Below, one piece after another: positions 18,433-28,106 of a stretch of DNA of 64,000 bases (its first letter is position 1; each line of letters opens with the position of its first letter). The stretch is from Microthrixaceae bacterium. Its GTDB lineage: Bacteria; Actinomycetota; Acidimicrobiia; Acidimicrobiales; Microtrichaceae. The DNA is taken from the NCBI GenBank assembly GCA_023957995.1, contig JAMLGK010000010.1:62001-126000 (forward strand), in the 5' to 3' direction. The notes under the pieces are model-generated. The model searched no databases and had not been told where the DNA came from. It worked only from the letters and a program-made list of their open reading frames with translations. The translations under genes were made by a program, and so were the position numbers.

Positions 18433-20813
18433 GACGGGTCACCCGCCCGGAGCCCGACGAGCATCTCCGATGTGGGCAGTGACATGACGTCCTCATCGAG
18501 TCCCAGCAGGGTTCCTGCCGCCACAGCGTCCGCCTTACCCAGGTCGGACCCCAGTCCGAGTTCGTCGGGTGACGGCTCCGGTTCCCGATCGGTGGCGGCC
18601 GGATTCACCCCGAGGATCCCGATGCTCATGATCGCAGCCAGGCCGGTCCATCCGAGGATCGCCAGCAGCCGGAACCCGGTGGAACCGATGGTGGTCTCCC
18701 ACGGGATCAAGGCCGACAGCACCAGCACCACCAGCAGCCACAACGCCGTCGGAGCGCTCCTGCCCACCCGGGCCATGCCGCTGGGCGGCAGGAGGGCGGG
18801 GAGCACGGGGATCACGGCGAAGGTCAGGACCACCAGGGCGGCGAAGAGACCCCAGTTCTCGATCAGTTCGGTGCGCGCTGCGAACCAGAGCCCGCCCGCG
18901 GCCACGATCGCGGTGGCGACCGCCGGACCGGACCGGCTGAAGTCGCGGTAGGCCTCGCCGATCTCCGCGGCGGCTCCGTCAGGGCTGCGCCCGAGGCTCA
19001 CACCCATGAACCCGGGCATCACCGACATCACCTGAGGCACCGAAGCGCTGAAGAACCCGAACACGCCGATGGCGTTCGCGGCCAGGGCGGTCACGGCGAT
19101 CGGCTGCACTCCCAGCAGCAACCCTCCGAGCAGCGCACCACCCACAGAACCGATACCGCCGACCACGGCGAGCATGGTGATGGGCAATGACTGGTCGAGG
19201 CTGAAGTCGTCCACGACGAAGGTGCGACCCGCGAGCGCTCCGCCGGCCCCGGCGATCGCCGCCGAGAGCGCGAACACTCCGACCTTGGTCGACATCAGGT
19301 TGAGACCGAGCGTGGCGCAGGCCACCGGCGAATCGCGCATGGCGGTGAGACGGCGACCCCAGGAGCTCCTCCGCAGCACCACCAGGATGTTGCCGATCAC
19401 GGCGAACGCCAGGGCCAGGACCACGAGTTGGCCGTAGTCGGAACCGACCTCGATCGGACCGACCCGCAGGTATGGCACCGAGGCCGTGCTGCCCGGCATG
19501 AGGTCCTGCTGCTGGAAGACCATCCAGTAGCAGAAGATGCCGAACGCGGCCGTTGCGAGGGCCAGGTAGATGCCCTGGAGCCTCATCGCAGGCAGCGCCA
19601 CCAGCGCTCCGACGATTCCACAGACGACGATCGCCACGAGCACCCACATGAAGTTGCCGCTGGCACCCCAGTTGGCCATCACGACCGCGCCGATACCCGT
19701 GAAGGTGAGCTGCGACAACGAGATCTGTCCGGAGTAGCCCGTGAGGGGCACCAACGACAGGGTGGCGATGGCGAAGCCGAAGCCCCTCAGCAGCGTGTTC
19801 TGATCCGGACCCGACATGAGCGACCCGACCGCGATCACCGTGGCCACCAGGACCAGCCCGCCGATGATCGCAAGGCGCTGTGTGGGCAGGGGCATCGGGG
19901 CACGCACGCGTTGGAGGCTGTGTGCCCGCAGGCTCACCTGGGGCTGGGCCAGGATCACCACGAACAACATGATCGCCGGTACGGCACGTTGCAGGTTGTC
20001 CAGCGCTATGGGTCCCCAAGCGGCATCGGCGGGCATGTAGGCACCGACGTAGGAGATCGAGAGTCCGAGGATGATCGATCCCAGAAAGGCCCCGGGGATG
20101 CTGCGCAGGCGTCCCACCACGGCGGCCGCGTAGGCGTTCACCACCAGAAGGGTCAGCGGAATCACCGACGGGGGCTGCTCGGAGGCGAGCAGCACTCCCG
20201 ACACTGCGGCGAGCGCTGCACCCAACGCCCACGAGAGCATCGAGGTGCGACTGGGACGACCACCGTTGAGCTGCAACAGGGAGCGATCGTCCACCACGGC
20301 CCGCATCGCCACGCCGAGTCGGGTGCCCCGCAGGATGAACCGAAGCGCGATCGCCACTATCACCGCCACACCGATGGTCAGAAGCCGCTGGCCGGTGAGG
20401 GTGACGCCGGCGACCTTGATCTCACCGGTGTCGACCAGAGAGCCGAGTGGGCGCGCACGGTCCTCCGGCCAGATCCAGAGCGCGATGAAGATGAGCGCGA
20501 CCATCAGCGAGACGGTCACGACGATCTTCACCACCTCCTGCGCACCCTCGATCCCGCGCATGATGAACCGCTCGATGCCGGCGCCGAAGAGCGGGGCGAT
20601 CACCAGCACCACTAGGAAGAACGCGGGCCAGGTGGGAACGCCCCATGCCACGTGCAACTGCCAGTAGGTGAACGCAGCCATCATCCCGAACGCCCCGTGG
20701 GCGAAGTTGAAGATGCCTGAGGTGGTGTAGGTGACCACGAGCCCCGACGAAGCGATCGCGAAGATCGCGGCCTGGGACAACCCGAGCACGGTGAATGTCA
20801 GGAACTTGTCCAC
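18429..20813 (-). CDS. Fused branched-chain importer permease LivH-LivM
   Basis: 794 residues. Residues 1 to about 300 are LivH-like (GLVVTYTTSGIFNFAHGAFG, typical TSG..NFAHG motif); about 325-640 are LivM-like (LVPLTGYSGQISLSQLTF with the TGYxGQxSLxQ motif, and GGIGSVGGALLGG). A further 150 residues add about four membrane helices and an acidic cytoplasmic tail. Usually LivH and LivM are separate genes. The two halves thus make one obligate heterodimer-like channel. Start GTG 20813 after a GGGGGG ribosome site; 4-base overlap with livG. Confidence 0.93.
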   Translation of the reverse strand: MDKFLTFTVLGLSQAAIFAIASSGLVVTYTTSGIFNFAHGAFGMMAAFTYWQLHVAWGVPTWPAFFLVVLVIAPLFGAGIERFIMRGIEGAQEVVKIVVTVSLMVALIFIALWIWPEDRARPLGSLVDTGEIKVAGVTLTGQRLLTIGVAVIVAIALRFILRGTRLGVAMRAVVDDRSLLQLNGGRPSRTSMLSWALGAALAAVSGVLLASEQPPSVIPLTLLVVNAYAAAVVGRLRSIPGAFLGSIILGLSISYVGAYMPADAAWGPIALDNLQRAVPAIMLFVVILAQPQVSLRAHSLQRVRAPMPLPTQRLAIIGGLVLVATVIAVGSLMSGPDQNTLLRGFGFAIATLSLVPLTGYSGQISLSQLTFTGIGAVVMANWGASGNFMWVLVAIVVCGIVGALVALPAMRLQGIYLALATAAFGIFCYWMVFQQQDLMPGSTASVPYLRVGPIEVGSDYGQLVVLALAFAVIGNILVVLRRSSWGRRLTAMRDSPVACATLGLNLMSTKVGVFALSAAIAGAGGALAGRTFVVDDFSLDQSLPITMLAVVGGIGSVGGALLGGLLLGVQPIAVTALAANAIGVFGFFSASVPQVMSVMPGFMGVSLGRSPDGAAAEIGEAYRDFSRSGPAVATAIVAAGGLWFAARTELIENWGLFAALVVLTFAVIPVLPALLPPSGMARVGRSAPTALWLLVVLVLSALIPWETTIGSTGFRLLAILGWTGLAAIMSIGILGVNPAATDREPEPSPDELGLGSDLGKADAVAAGTLLGLDEDVMSLPTSEMLVGLRAGDPS

Positions 20814-20816
20814 TTT

Positions 20817-20887
20817 GCCCCCCTGATCGTCGCCCCCCTGATCATCTTCCCCCGGTCGCTCCGGAGCCGGATTCCGCGGCCCCGGGG
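20817..20887 (-). other. Structured spacer between binding-protein and permease genes
   Basis: Holds a 12-base direct repeat GCCCCCCTGATC (20817-20828 and 20832-20843) covering the permease ribosome site, and a stem CCCCGG/CCGGGG (20850-20855, 20882-20887) that encloses the palindrome GCTCCGGAGC (20858-20867). Such stems after binding-protein genes often protect the upstream mRNA and lower permease expression; that role is inferred. Confidence 0.4.
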
Positions 20888-20927
20888 TAGCGCAGCATAT
20901 TCGTCACGACGAGCACGGGTCGTCGTT

Positions 20928-22412
20928 TCAGATCGGTTGGTCCTCGCCGAGGACCCCCTTGCCTTCGTTGGCGGGTACCTCGGCAACTGCATCCTCGGCA
21001 CACACGAAGCCGTCGAGGGAATCCTCCTCGGAGCCGAGTTCGGGGTAGAGCCGTTCGAAGGTGCCCTCGTCGGTCACCTCCAGCAACATGTCGCAGGTCG
21101 GCGACGGCCCACCTTCGGGGCCGGGATCGGTCGGCGAATGAAGGCCCCCGGCGGTCCAGTCGTCCACCCCATCGGCTGCTTCGAGCACGCAGGCACGCGT
21201 GAGAACCCCGTCGTTGGCATCACCACATGCGTTGGCCGCGGTGGCGAAGAGCAACCAGGCGGAGAAACTCTGCATGCCGAGCAACGCGATCTTGCCGTCG
21301 GGAACGTACTGGTCCACGAGTTCCTGGTACTGCTGGACCGCTGGCCAGTCCGCTGCCTCCTCGAACGGATGGAAGAAGGTGCGGATCACCGATCCGGCCG
21401 CGTTGGGAGTGCCGTCCGACGCGTTCTGCGCAGAATCCACATAGGTCGGGTCGTACATGTTCGTCTCGAGCATCGGGATCCCCTCCCAGCCCTGTTCCCG
21501 CAGCGTCTTGATCAGGGTTCCCATGTTCGTCGGCTCACCCACGTAGTGCATCGACCCGGCACCGCTGCCGATCACCTGCTGTGCCAGGGGCGTCCAGTCG
21601 GTCATGCCGAATACCGGGTAGTCGAACACCCCGGCGACCTCGGAGCCCTCGCCCTCGATCACTGCGATGTCCTGGTTCCTGATCGTCTCCATCGCGGGAA
21701 GATCCCCCCAGACCTCCGCCATCGACTCGGCCTGCTCGGGATAGAGATCTGCGAACATCCGCATCCACACCGCCGTCGCTTCCGATGCGGGGTGTGGCAC
21801 CGGTTGTATCTGGCCGTTGGACTCCGACTTCTGGGGTGAGGTGGTGAATGCAGGGATCTCGGCCAGACCACACAGGTGGAAGTCGGACCCGTCCTTGCCG
21901 GTGAACTGGAGGTCGTCCTGAACCCAGCCACCACCCACCATCATGAAGGTGGAGCTGCAGGCCGTCGTCATGGCATTGCCGACGTCGGTCAGCTTTCCGT
22001 CGAGGTCGACCAGCTCGATCTGCAGTCCGCCGATGCCACCCTGCGCGTTGCACCACTCCGAGAACGCCACCGACGCATCCCACATCTCCTTGTTGAGACC
22101 GTTGCGGACCTGTGAGGTCCGGTCGTTGGGAACTCCGATGCGCAGCACATCGGAGGATCCTGCCGCCTCGGACGGGTCGACTGTCAGGTCGCCCTCGCCA
22201 CATGGCGACTCCATCTCGCCGAAGGCCTCTCCGGCCGACGGCTGGGACACCTCGGGTGCAGCCGTACCACCGGGGGTCTCCTCCTGGGCGGCTCCCTCCA
22301 CCTTGTTGCGCGCTGCACAGGAGCACGCCACCAGCAGAACCGCGGCAACGAGCGCTCCCCAGCGGAGCAAGCCGCGCTCCGGGTGGTGGGTACCTGCGTT
22401 GCTCTCCGCCAT
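20928..22412 (-). CDS. Periplasmic-binding-type lipoprotein of the liv importer
   Basis: 494 residues. Lipobox LVAC with Cys30 after a short hydrophobic core; then a type-I ligand-binding fold (Peripla_BP_6). Shares long blocks with the protein at 30231-31706 (ESPCGEGD, RIGVPNDRTSQ, GLNKEMWDAS, GGIGGL, LGMQSFSAWLLFATA), so the two are paralogues. First gene of the liv unit and so the probable substrate receptor for LivHMGF. ATG 22412 is chosen for the AGGAGT about 6 bases before; the frame extends 33 codons further without a ribosome site. Confidence 0.93.
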   Translation of the reverse strand: MAESNAGTHHPERGLLRWGALVAAVLLVACSCAARNKVEGAAQEETPGGTAAPEVSQPSAGEAFGEMESPCGEGDLTVDPSEAAGSSDVLRIGVPNDRTSQVRNGLNKEMWDASVAFSEWCNAQGGIGGLQIELVDLDGKLTDVGNAMTTACSSTFMMVGGGWVQDDLQFTGKDGSDFHLCGLAEIPAFTTSPQKSESNGQIQPVPHPASEATAVWMRMFADLYPEQAESMAEVWGDLPAMETIRNQDIAVIEGEGSEVAGVFDYPVFGMTDWTPLAQQVIGSGAGSMHYVGEPTNMGTLIKTLREQGWEGIPMLETNMYDPTYVDSAQNASDGTPNAAGSVIRTFFHPFEEAADWPAVQQYQELVDQYVPDGKIALLGMQSFSAWLLFATAANACGDANDGVLTRACVLEAADGVDDWTAGGLHSPTDPGPEGGPSPTCDMLLEVTDEGTFERLYPELGSEEDSLDGFVCAEDAVAEVPANEGKGVLGEDQPI

Positions 22413-22521
22413 GCATCGACTCCTGTCCGGAGCGGATTGACACCTCGCAACCCGTGCGGATCGGTCCGCTCCCCGACTCCGCACGTTGCCCGTCGCCCTC
22501 GGGTCTGACACGATGGCGACA

Positions 22522-22542
22522 AATCTGACAGACCGTCAGATT
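22522..22542. promoter_or_regulatory. Perfect inverted repeat AATCTGAC-N5-GTCAGATT
   Basis: Arms of eight bases at 22522-22529 and 22535-22542 with a five-base centre, 33 bases before the amidohydrolase start and in the divergent region shared with the binding-protein gene. An extra TCTGAC lies at 22504-22509. Size and symmetry suit a TetR- or GntR-type operator. No regulator gene is adjacent. Confidence 0.5.
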
Positions 22543-22575
22543 CTCCGCAAAACGGCCACCAACCGGGGAGAAACA

Positions 22576-24306
22576 GTGGACCTGATCATTCGAAATGCCA
22601 CGATCGTCGACGGGACCGGCGCAGCGGCACGCGCCGGGGACCTCGGGGTGAGCGACGGTCGGATCACCGATGTCGCCGGTCCCGGTTCACTCGATGCGAC
22701 CGGCGCCACGCGTGTCATCGACGCCGAGGGACTCGTCGTCTGCCCGGGGTTCGTCGACCCTCACACCCACTACGACGCGCAGCTGTTCTGGGACCCGAGC
22801 GCATCTCCGTCGAACGTCCACGGCGTCACCTCGGTGATCGCCGGCAACTGCGGTTTCACCCTGGCTCCGGTGTGTGACGGCGATGGCGCCTACACCGCGG
22901 CGATGCTCGCCAGGGTGGAAGGCATGCCCCTGCCCGCACTCGAACTGGGTCTCGACTGGCAGTGGAACAGCATGGCCGAGTACCTCGACCGCCTCGACGG
23001 CAACCTCGGGGTCAACGCGGGGTTCCTGGTGGGTCACTGCGCCATCAGACGCACCGTGATGGGTGCGGATGCGGTCGGGCAGGAGGCCACACCCGACCAG
23101 GTGGCCCGCATGAAGGAGCTGCTCGCAGAGAGCCTCTCCGCTGGGGGCCTCGGATTCTCGACAACCAGGGCTCGGACACACAGCGACGGCGACGACGAGC
23201 CCGTGGCTTCACGCTGGGCCACCGAGGACGAGGTGATCGCCCTGGCCGAGGTGGTCGCGCAGCACGAGGGCACCACCCTCGAGTTCGCATCGGACGGCTG
23301 CCTCGATGGCTTCGAGGACGCGGAGGTCGACTTCATGATCCGCTTCTCACGGGCCGGCCAGCGTCCGCTCAACTGGAACGTGCTCACCGTCGACAGCCAC
23401 GCACCCGAGCGCTACCGCAATCAGCTGGCCGCCATGGACCGCTGCAGCGCGGAGGGTGCCCGGGTCGTGGCGCTCACGATGCCGGTGATCGTGCCCATGA
23501 ACATGAGCTTCCTCAACTTCTGCGCACTGAACCTGATGCCCGACTGGGGCGACATCCTCAGCCTGCCGCTCCCCGAACGGATGGAACGACTCCGTGACCC
23601 CGGGACCCGTCGCTTCATGCAGGAGCGCGCCGCGAGCCCCGACGCCGGTGTCTTCGCCCGACTCACGGGGTGGGCCACCTACGTGATCGGCGACACCTTC
23701 TCTGCGGAGAACGAAGGACTATCCGGTCGCAAGGTGGAGGACATCGCAGCCGAGCGCGGCGACGCCAACCCCTTCGACACGCTCGTCGACATCGTGCTGG
23801 CCGACGAGCTCCGAACCATCCTGTGGCCCGGTGCCACCGACAACGATTCCGAGTCGTGGGAACTGCGCCGCCAGGCATGGGACCACCCATCGGTGATGCT
23901 CGGCGGATCCGACGCGGGTGCGCACCTGGACCGCATGCAGGGCGCCGGGTATCCCACCCGCTTCCTCGGGGACTGCATCCGGGGCCGCAAGCTGGTTCCC
24001 ATGGAACGGGCCGTGCAGCTGATGACCCAGGTGCCCGCGGAGTTGTTCGGGTTGACCGACCGTGGTGTGATCGCCGAGGGCGCCCATGCGGATCTGGTGC
24101 TGTTCGATCCCGAACAGATCGACAGCGAGATGCTCACCCTGGTGGAAGACCTGCCCGGCGGATGCAAACGGCTGCACGCCGGATCCGTCGGCGTGAAGCA
24201 CGTCTTCGTCTCGGGCACCGAAACCGTCACCGACGGCGAACCCACCGGCGAGCTGCCCGGCTCGGTCATCCGATCCGGCCGCGACACCTCGACGGTGACC
24301 ATCTGA
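22576..24306 (+). CDS. Amidohydrolase of the N-acyl-D-amino-acid deacylase family
   Basis: 576 residues. Metal-dependent hydrolase with the early HxH motif (FVDPHTHYDAQ), VIAGNCGFTLAP, and the late GGSDAGAHLD aspartate motif, followed by the small beta domain (GVIAEGAHADLVLFDP). Members remove acyl groups from D-amino acids or hydrolyse related amides; exact substrate unknown. GTG 22576 with GGGGAG 6 bases upstream is chosen over earlier starts. Divergent from the liv importer, which suggests scavenging of amides or modified amino acids. Confidence 0.88.
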   Translation: MDLIIRNATIVDGTGAAARAGDLGVSDGRITDVAGPGSLDATGATRVIDAEGLVVCPGFVDPHTHYDAQLFWDPSASPSNVHGVTSVIAGNCGFTLAPVCDGDGAYTAAMLARVEGMPLPALELGLDWQWNSMAEYLDRLDGNLGVNAGFLVGHCAIRRTVMGADAVGQEATPDQVARMKELLAESLSAGGLGFSTTRARTHSDGDDEPVASRWATEDEVIALAEVVAQHEGTTLEFASDGCLDGFEDAEVDFMIRFSRAGQRPLNWNVLTVDSHAPERYRNQLAAMDRCSAEGARVVALTMPVIVPMNMSFLNFCALNLMPDWGDILSLPLPERMERLRDPGTRRFMQERAASPDAGVFARLTGWATYVIGDTFSAENEGLSGRKVEDIAAERGDANPFDTLVDIVLADELRTILWPGATDNDSESWELRRQAWDHPSVMLGGSDAGAHLDRMQGAGYPTRFLGDCIRGRKLVPMERAVQLMTQVPAELFGLTDRGVIAEGAHADLVLFDPEQIDSEMLTLVEDLPGGCKRLHAGSVGVKHVFVSGTETVTDGEPTGELPGSVIRSGRDTSTVTI

Positions 24307-24333
24307 CCCGGCCGGGCCGGCGCTGTGGCCGGG
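24307..24333. terminator. GC hairpin between convergent genes
   Basis: CCCGGCC (24307-24313) pairs with GGCCGGG (24327-24333), filling the 28-base gap between the amidohydrolase and wecA stops. No T-run. Confidence 0.4.
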
Positions 24334-24334
24334 A

Positions 24335-25438
24335 TCAGCTCCGGGCGGTGGCCCGACGGATGATCGTGGGTGCGAACAACGTGAACAGCAGCAGCGCCAG
24401 CGCTGCCAGTCCGATCGGCACGATCGCGTCACCACGGCCGGTGTAGACCGGAATCAGGACGAACCCCGACAGCACCGCCGTCCAGGCCCACATGATGAAC
24501 ACCGCACGCCGGTGTCCGTGCCCGAGGTCCATCAGGCGGTGGTGCAGGTGCGCCTTGTCCGCAGTGGCGACGCCCTGACGCTTGGTGGCACGCCGCAGGA
24601 TGGCGAACACCGTGTCGATCAGGGGCACCGCCAGGATCACCAGCGGGAGGATCAGCGGGGCGAAGAAGAACCATGCCTGGCCAGAGAACGGGTCGTCGGA
24701 CTGCCCACCCACGGCGATCGTGGAAGACGCCAGGAGTACCCCGAGCATGAGCGCTCCGCTGTCCCCCATGAAGATGCTGGCCGGGTTGAAATTGAACGGA
24801 AGGAACCCGATGCACGCGCCGGCGGTGACGATCGCGACCAACGGTCCCACGTTGGCGGGATCGAGGACCCCTTCGTCCAGGAGCGCCCACCCGTAGAGGA
24901 AGAACGCACCCGACGCGATCGCCACGATGCCCGCGGCCAGCCCGTCGAGGCCGTCGATGAGGTTCACGACGTTGGCCATGCCCACGACCCAGACCACGGT
25001 CACCAGCGACGAGAGATCGGGTGGGAGCACCGTGAATCCCAGGAACGGCACACGGAAGTAGATGATCGTGAGGCCCACGAGGGTCAGTAGGGACCCCGAC
25101 AGCACCATCCCGGCCACCTTGGCCGGGGGTGAGATGTCGCGCAGGTCGTCCACCAGCCCGATCAGCCACATGACCACCGCGGCAGCGATCACCCCGATCA
25201 CGTTCCCGGGGGTGGCGAACACCTCTGAGAGGTCGCCGAAGAACCACGCCGAACCGAGCCCGGCCAGCACCCCGATCAACAGTGCGGTGCCACCGAGAAG
25301 CGGCGTCGGTTCGGCATGCACGCTGCGATCGCTCGGATGCGCCATCGCATCGGCCCGACGCGACAGCACCCGCAGTGGGGGAACCGCCAGGGCGGTCACC
25401 ACCGACGCGATCAACATCACCGCCAGGTAGCTGCCCAC
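24335..25438 (-). CDS. wecA: Undecaprenyl-phosphate sugar-1-phosphate transferase (WecA/TagO/MraY family)
   Basis: 367 residues, about eleven membrane helices. Motifs: IGLVDDLRD (Mg-binding aspartates), NVVNLIDGLDGLAAG, FMGDSGALMLG and HLHHRL. Transfers a GlcNAc-1-phosphate-like sugar to undecaprenyl or decaprenyl phosphate at the inner face, starting cell-wall polymer or linkage-unit synthesis (with LCP ligases such as the one at 48363). In Actinobacteria wecA (rfe) sits between prmC/glyA and atpI, as here, though the liv block is inserted between it and atp. GTG start at 25438. Confidence 0.92.
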   Translation of the reverse strand: MGSYLAVMLIASVVTALAVPPLRVLSRRADAMAHPSDRSVHAEPTPLLGGTALLIGVLAGLGSAWFFGDLSEVFATPGNVIGVIAAAVVMWLIGLVDDLRDISPPAKVAGMVLSGSLLTLVGLTIIYFRVPFLGFTVLPPDLSSLVTVVWVVGMANVVNLIDGLDGLAAGIVAIASGAFFLYGWALLDEGVLDPANVGPLVAIVTAGACIGFLPFNFNPASIFMGDSGALMLGVLLASSTIAVGGQSDDPFSGQAWFFFAPLILPLVILAVPLIDTVFAILRRATKRQGVATADKAHLHHRLMDLGHGHRRAVFIMWAWTAVLSGFVLIPVYTGRGDAIVPIGLAALALLLFTLFAPTIIRRATARS

Positions 25439-25516
25439 GCCCTCAACCTATCGGCGCCCGGGGGCGCCGTCGGGATCCGGCTGCGATGCGGGCGCCACAC
25501 CGTGCGCTGGCACGTC

Positions 25517-26758
25517 TCAGGGATACGGCTGGTAGCGGCCGCAGAGATCGCCCACCTCGCCGCGTACCGAATCGATCACCGAATCGTCCTCTGGAGCCCG
25601 CAGCACCCGCGCCATGAGGTCGGCGATGGTCGACATGTCGTCGACCCCCATCCCCTGGGTGGTCACCGACGGCGTTCCGATCCGCAGTCCCGAGGTGACG
25701 AACGGACTGCGCGGATCGTCGGGAACGGTGTTCTTGTTGAGCGTGATTCCCGCGCGGTCGAGAGCGATCTGGGCTTCCTTGCCGGTGAGTTCCGAATCGA
25801 ACGAGCGCAGATCGATCAGCATCAGGTGGTTGTCGGTTCCGCCCGAGACCAGCCTGAATCCCTGTCGACCGAGAGCGTCGGCCAGCGCACGTGCATTGGC
25901 CACGATCTGGTGTGCGTAGTCGGAGAAACTGGGGTGGGCCGCCTCGCGGAAAGCCACCGCCTTGCCCGCGATGACGTGCTCCAACGGGCCACCCTGCAGA
26001 CCCGGGAAGATGGCCTTGTCGATCGACGGGCCGAGCTCGGAGGTACTGAGGATGCAGCCGCCGCGCGGGCCGCGGAGCGTTTTGTGGGTCGTGAAGGTGA
26101 CCACGTCGGCAATACCGACCGGGTTGGGGTGTGCCCCACCCGCGATCAGTCCGGCGATGTGGGCCGCGTCGAACATGAACAGCGCACCCACCTCGTCACA
26201 GATCTCACGGATCGGGGCCGGGTCGATCTCCCGTGAGTACGCGGTGGCACCCGCCACGATCATCTTCGGACGGTGCTCCAGAGCCAGGTCGCGCAACTGG
26301 TCGAGATCCATCCGTTCATCCGAAGCGGTGAGCCCGTAGCTGACGAAGTTGTAGAAGCGGCCCGAGAGGTTCACGGGGGAACCGTGGGTGAGGTGGCCGC
26401 CGTGGTCGAGACTCAGGCCCAGAACGGTGTCTCCCTGATCCAGCAGGGCCAGGTACACCGCCACGTTGGCGTTGGCACCGGAGTGTGGTTGCACGTTGGC
26501 GTGCTCCGCGCCGAACAGCGAGCAGACCCGGCGACGCGCCAGGTCCTCTGCCTCGTCGATGAACTCGTTGCCGCCGTAGTAGCGCTTGCCCGGGTAGCCC
26601 TCTGAGTACTTGTTGGTGAGGACCGAACCGACGGCCTCCATCACCGCCGGAGAGGTGAAGTTCTCCGACGCGATGAGTTGCAGGCCCGTATTCTGGCGCT
26701 CGCGTTCGCGCTCGATCACCGCGAACAACTCTGAATCTCTCTCGGTCGGCCAGGGCAT
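25517..26758 (-). CDS. glyA: Serine hydroxymethyltransferase
   Basis: 413 residues, the family length. Converts serine plus tetrahydrofolate to glycine plus methylene-tetrahydrofolate. PLP lysine K226 in [25 protein letters not shown] and DAAHIAGL motifs are intact. ATG 26758, AGGAG 9 bases upstream; the frame continues 57 codons further with no coding character. Probably co-transcribed with rpiB (109-base gap) and upstream of wecA. Confidence 0.96.
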   Translation of the reverse strand: MPWPTERDSELFAVIERERERQNTGLQLIASENFTSPAVMEAVGSVLTNKYSEGYPGKRYYGGNEFIDEAEDLARRRVCSLFGAEHANVQPHSGANANVAVYLALLDQGDTVLGLSLDHGGHLTHGSPVNLSGRFYNFVSYGLTASDERMDLDQLRDLALEHRPKMIVAGATAYSREIDPAPIREICDEVGALFMFDAAHIAGLIAGGAHPNPVGIADVVTFTTHKTLRGPRGGCILSTSELGPSIDKAIFPGLQGGPLEHVIAGKAVAFREAAHPSFSDYAHQIVANARALADALGRQGFRLVSGGTDNHLMLIDLRSFDSELTGKEAQIALDRAGITLNKNTVPDDPRSPFVTSGLRIGTPSVTTQGMGVDDMSTIADLMARVLRAPEDDSVIDSVRGEVGDLCGRYQPYP

Positions 26759-26867
26759 CTCTACTCGCTCCTCATGGGTTCGGACGGCCAACCTTAGGAC
26801 CTGCGCGAGGGGGGAACCGGAGCCGGAGCGCCATTTCGTTCGCCACCCAGCCGGGAGCTCGAGCCGC

Positions 26868-27311
26868 TCAGGGCATCTCGTCGAGCTTGTCGGTGCGTCG
26901 ACTGTGGCGGCCGCCCTCGAAGGACGCATCCAGCCATGCGTCGACCGCTGCCAGCGCCACGGACTCGCCGGTAAGACGCGCTCCCAGGCAGATCACGTTG
27001 GCGTTGTTGTGCTGACGTGCGAGTCGGGCCGAGGTCTCGTCGTGCACCGTGCCGGCGCGCACCCCGTGCACCTTGTCGGCTGCCATACAGATACCGATGC
27101 CGGACCCACACACGGCCACGCCGAGATCAGCATCACCACCGGCGACGGCGCGACCCACCGCTGCGCCGTAGTCGGGGTAGTCGACGCTCTCATCTGAGTT
27201 GGTCCCGAGGTCGAGGACCTGCACACCCCGGTCTGCGAGGTGTTGCGCGATCACATCCTTGAGCCTGAATCCCGCATGGTCGGCTCCAAGTGCAATGGTG
27301 GTGTCGGTCAC
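26868..27311 (-). CDS. rpiB: Ribose-5-phosphate isomerase B
   Basis: 147 residues, whole RpiB/LacAB fold. GADHAGF at the N-terminus, CGSGIGI phosphate loop with the catalytic cysteine and [17 protein letters not shown] are diagnostic. Interconverts ribose 5-phosphate and ribulose 5-phosphate in the cytoplasm. GTG start overlaps the stop of the dioxygenase gene by 4 bases (GTGA). Confidence 0.94.
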   Translation of the reverse strand: MTDTTIALGADHAGFRLKDVIAQHLADRGVQVLDLGTNSDESVDYPDYGAAVGRAVAGGDADLGVAVCGSGIGICMAADKVHGVRAGTVHDETSARLARQHNNANVICLGARLTGESVALAAVDAWLDASFEGGRHSRRTDKLDEMP

Positions 27312-28000
27312 CCCGACAGGCTACGCCAGCGGCGCGCCTCGAAAAACCCTCCGGGTCGGTGGACCGTGGCGGTTGCCCCCGGGCTCCAGCGCCAGGAGGC
27401 GGAGACCCTCGGGCCCATCGGACGGCTGCTCTTGGGAACCGCGTGTTCGAAATCGGCCTGGCACCGGCCACCCATGACCACCACGTCACCGGAGGCGGGA
27501 GAGAGGTCGAGGGAGGTACCCCCGCCGCGAGGACGCACGAGGAACGGACGCTGCTGACCCAACACCAGTATCGCCACGACCGATTCCTCCACCGAGGTGA
27601 GCTCGCGGTCCGAGTGGAACGCAACCGAATCCTGACCGTCCCGGTAGTAGTTCAACCCGACGCCGCCTAGTGCGCCCCCTCGCAGCCGACCCCGGTAGCG
27701 CCTATCGAGGTTCTGCCGAACCGCTGCCAACAGCGGATGTGGATCGCCCCGGTCGAACCCGTACCAACGCGACAGTCGCGGATCGTCGACCTCACGGTCG
27801 TACATCCAGCGCCGGCCGACCCTCCAGTCGGTGCGTGAGACCAACTCCTCCAACAGGTCGTCCGCACCGCCCAGCACGCCCCGACCGACCTCCAGCCAGG
27901 AGCCGGGAGCGATGTCGATCCGCTCGAAGGCCACGGAACGAACCTCGGCTGGACCGGCGGTCAGAAGGTTCCCCTGCAGTGCCTCAGCAGCTGGCGACAT
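27308..28000 (-). CDS. AlkB-type 2-oxoglutarate/Fe(II) dioxygenase
   Basis: 230 residues. Iron ligands in the AHSD-like HSD motif (SVAFHSDREL) and in HAVPKSSR, and the 2-oxoglutarate arginine in RVSASWRW; NYYRDGQDS precedes, as in AlkB. Such enzymes reverse alkyl damage on DNA or RNA. ATG 28000 is chosen; a longer frame reaches into the operator and divergent gene. Stop overlaps the rpiB start by 4 bases, an odd pairing of repair and sugar metabolism. Confidence 0.88.
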   Translation of the reverse strand: MSPAAEALQGNLLTAGPAEVRSVAFERIDIAPGSWLEVGRGVLGGADDLLEELVSRTDWRVGRRWMYDREVDDPRLSRWYGFDRGDPHPLLAAVRQNLDRRYRGRLRGGALGGVGLNYYRDGQDSVAFHSDRELTSVEESVVAILVLGQQRPFLVRPRGGGTSLDLSPASGDVVVMGGRCQADFEHAVPKSSRPMGPRVSASWRWSPGATATVHRPGGFFEARRWRSLSG

Positions 28001-28076
28001 CCCGACGATCGTAGTCGAACACCTGTTCGTGATGGTGCACGGCCCGTGCGCCGGACTCCGGCGCCGTCTGTGTGAC

Positions 28077-28092
28077 TTGACCACCTGGTCAA
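28077..28092. promoter_or_regulatory. Perfect palindrome TTGACC-ACCT-GGTCAA
   Basis: 16-base palindrome in the 106-base region between the dioxygenase (minus) and thiolase-like (plus) starts, 14 bases before the GTG at 28107. Identical in its half-sites to the palindrome before the acyl-CoA dehydrogenase gene (52287-52302). TetR-type operators have this size and symmetry. Confidence 0.6.
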
Positions 28093-28106
28093 TTACGGTC
28101 GATGAG

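Noticed and set aside
28077-28092. Palindrome as a terminator of the thiolase/dioxygenase region
   Set aside because: It lies between divergent starts, not after a gene, and matches another promoter-proximal palindrome exactly in its arms.
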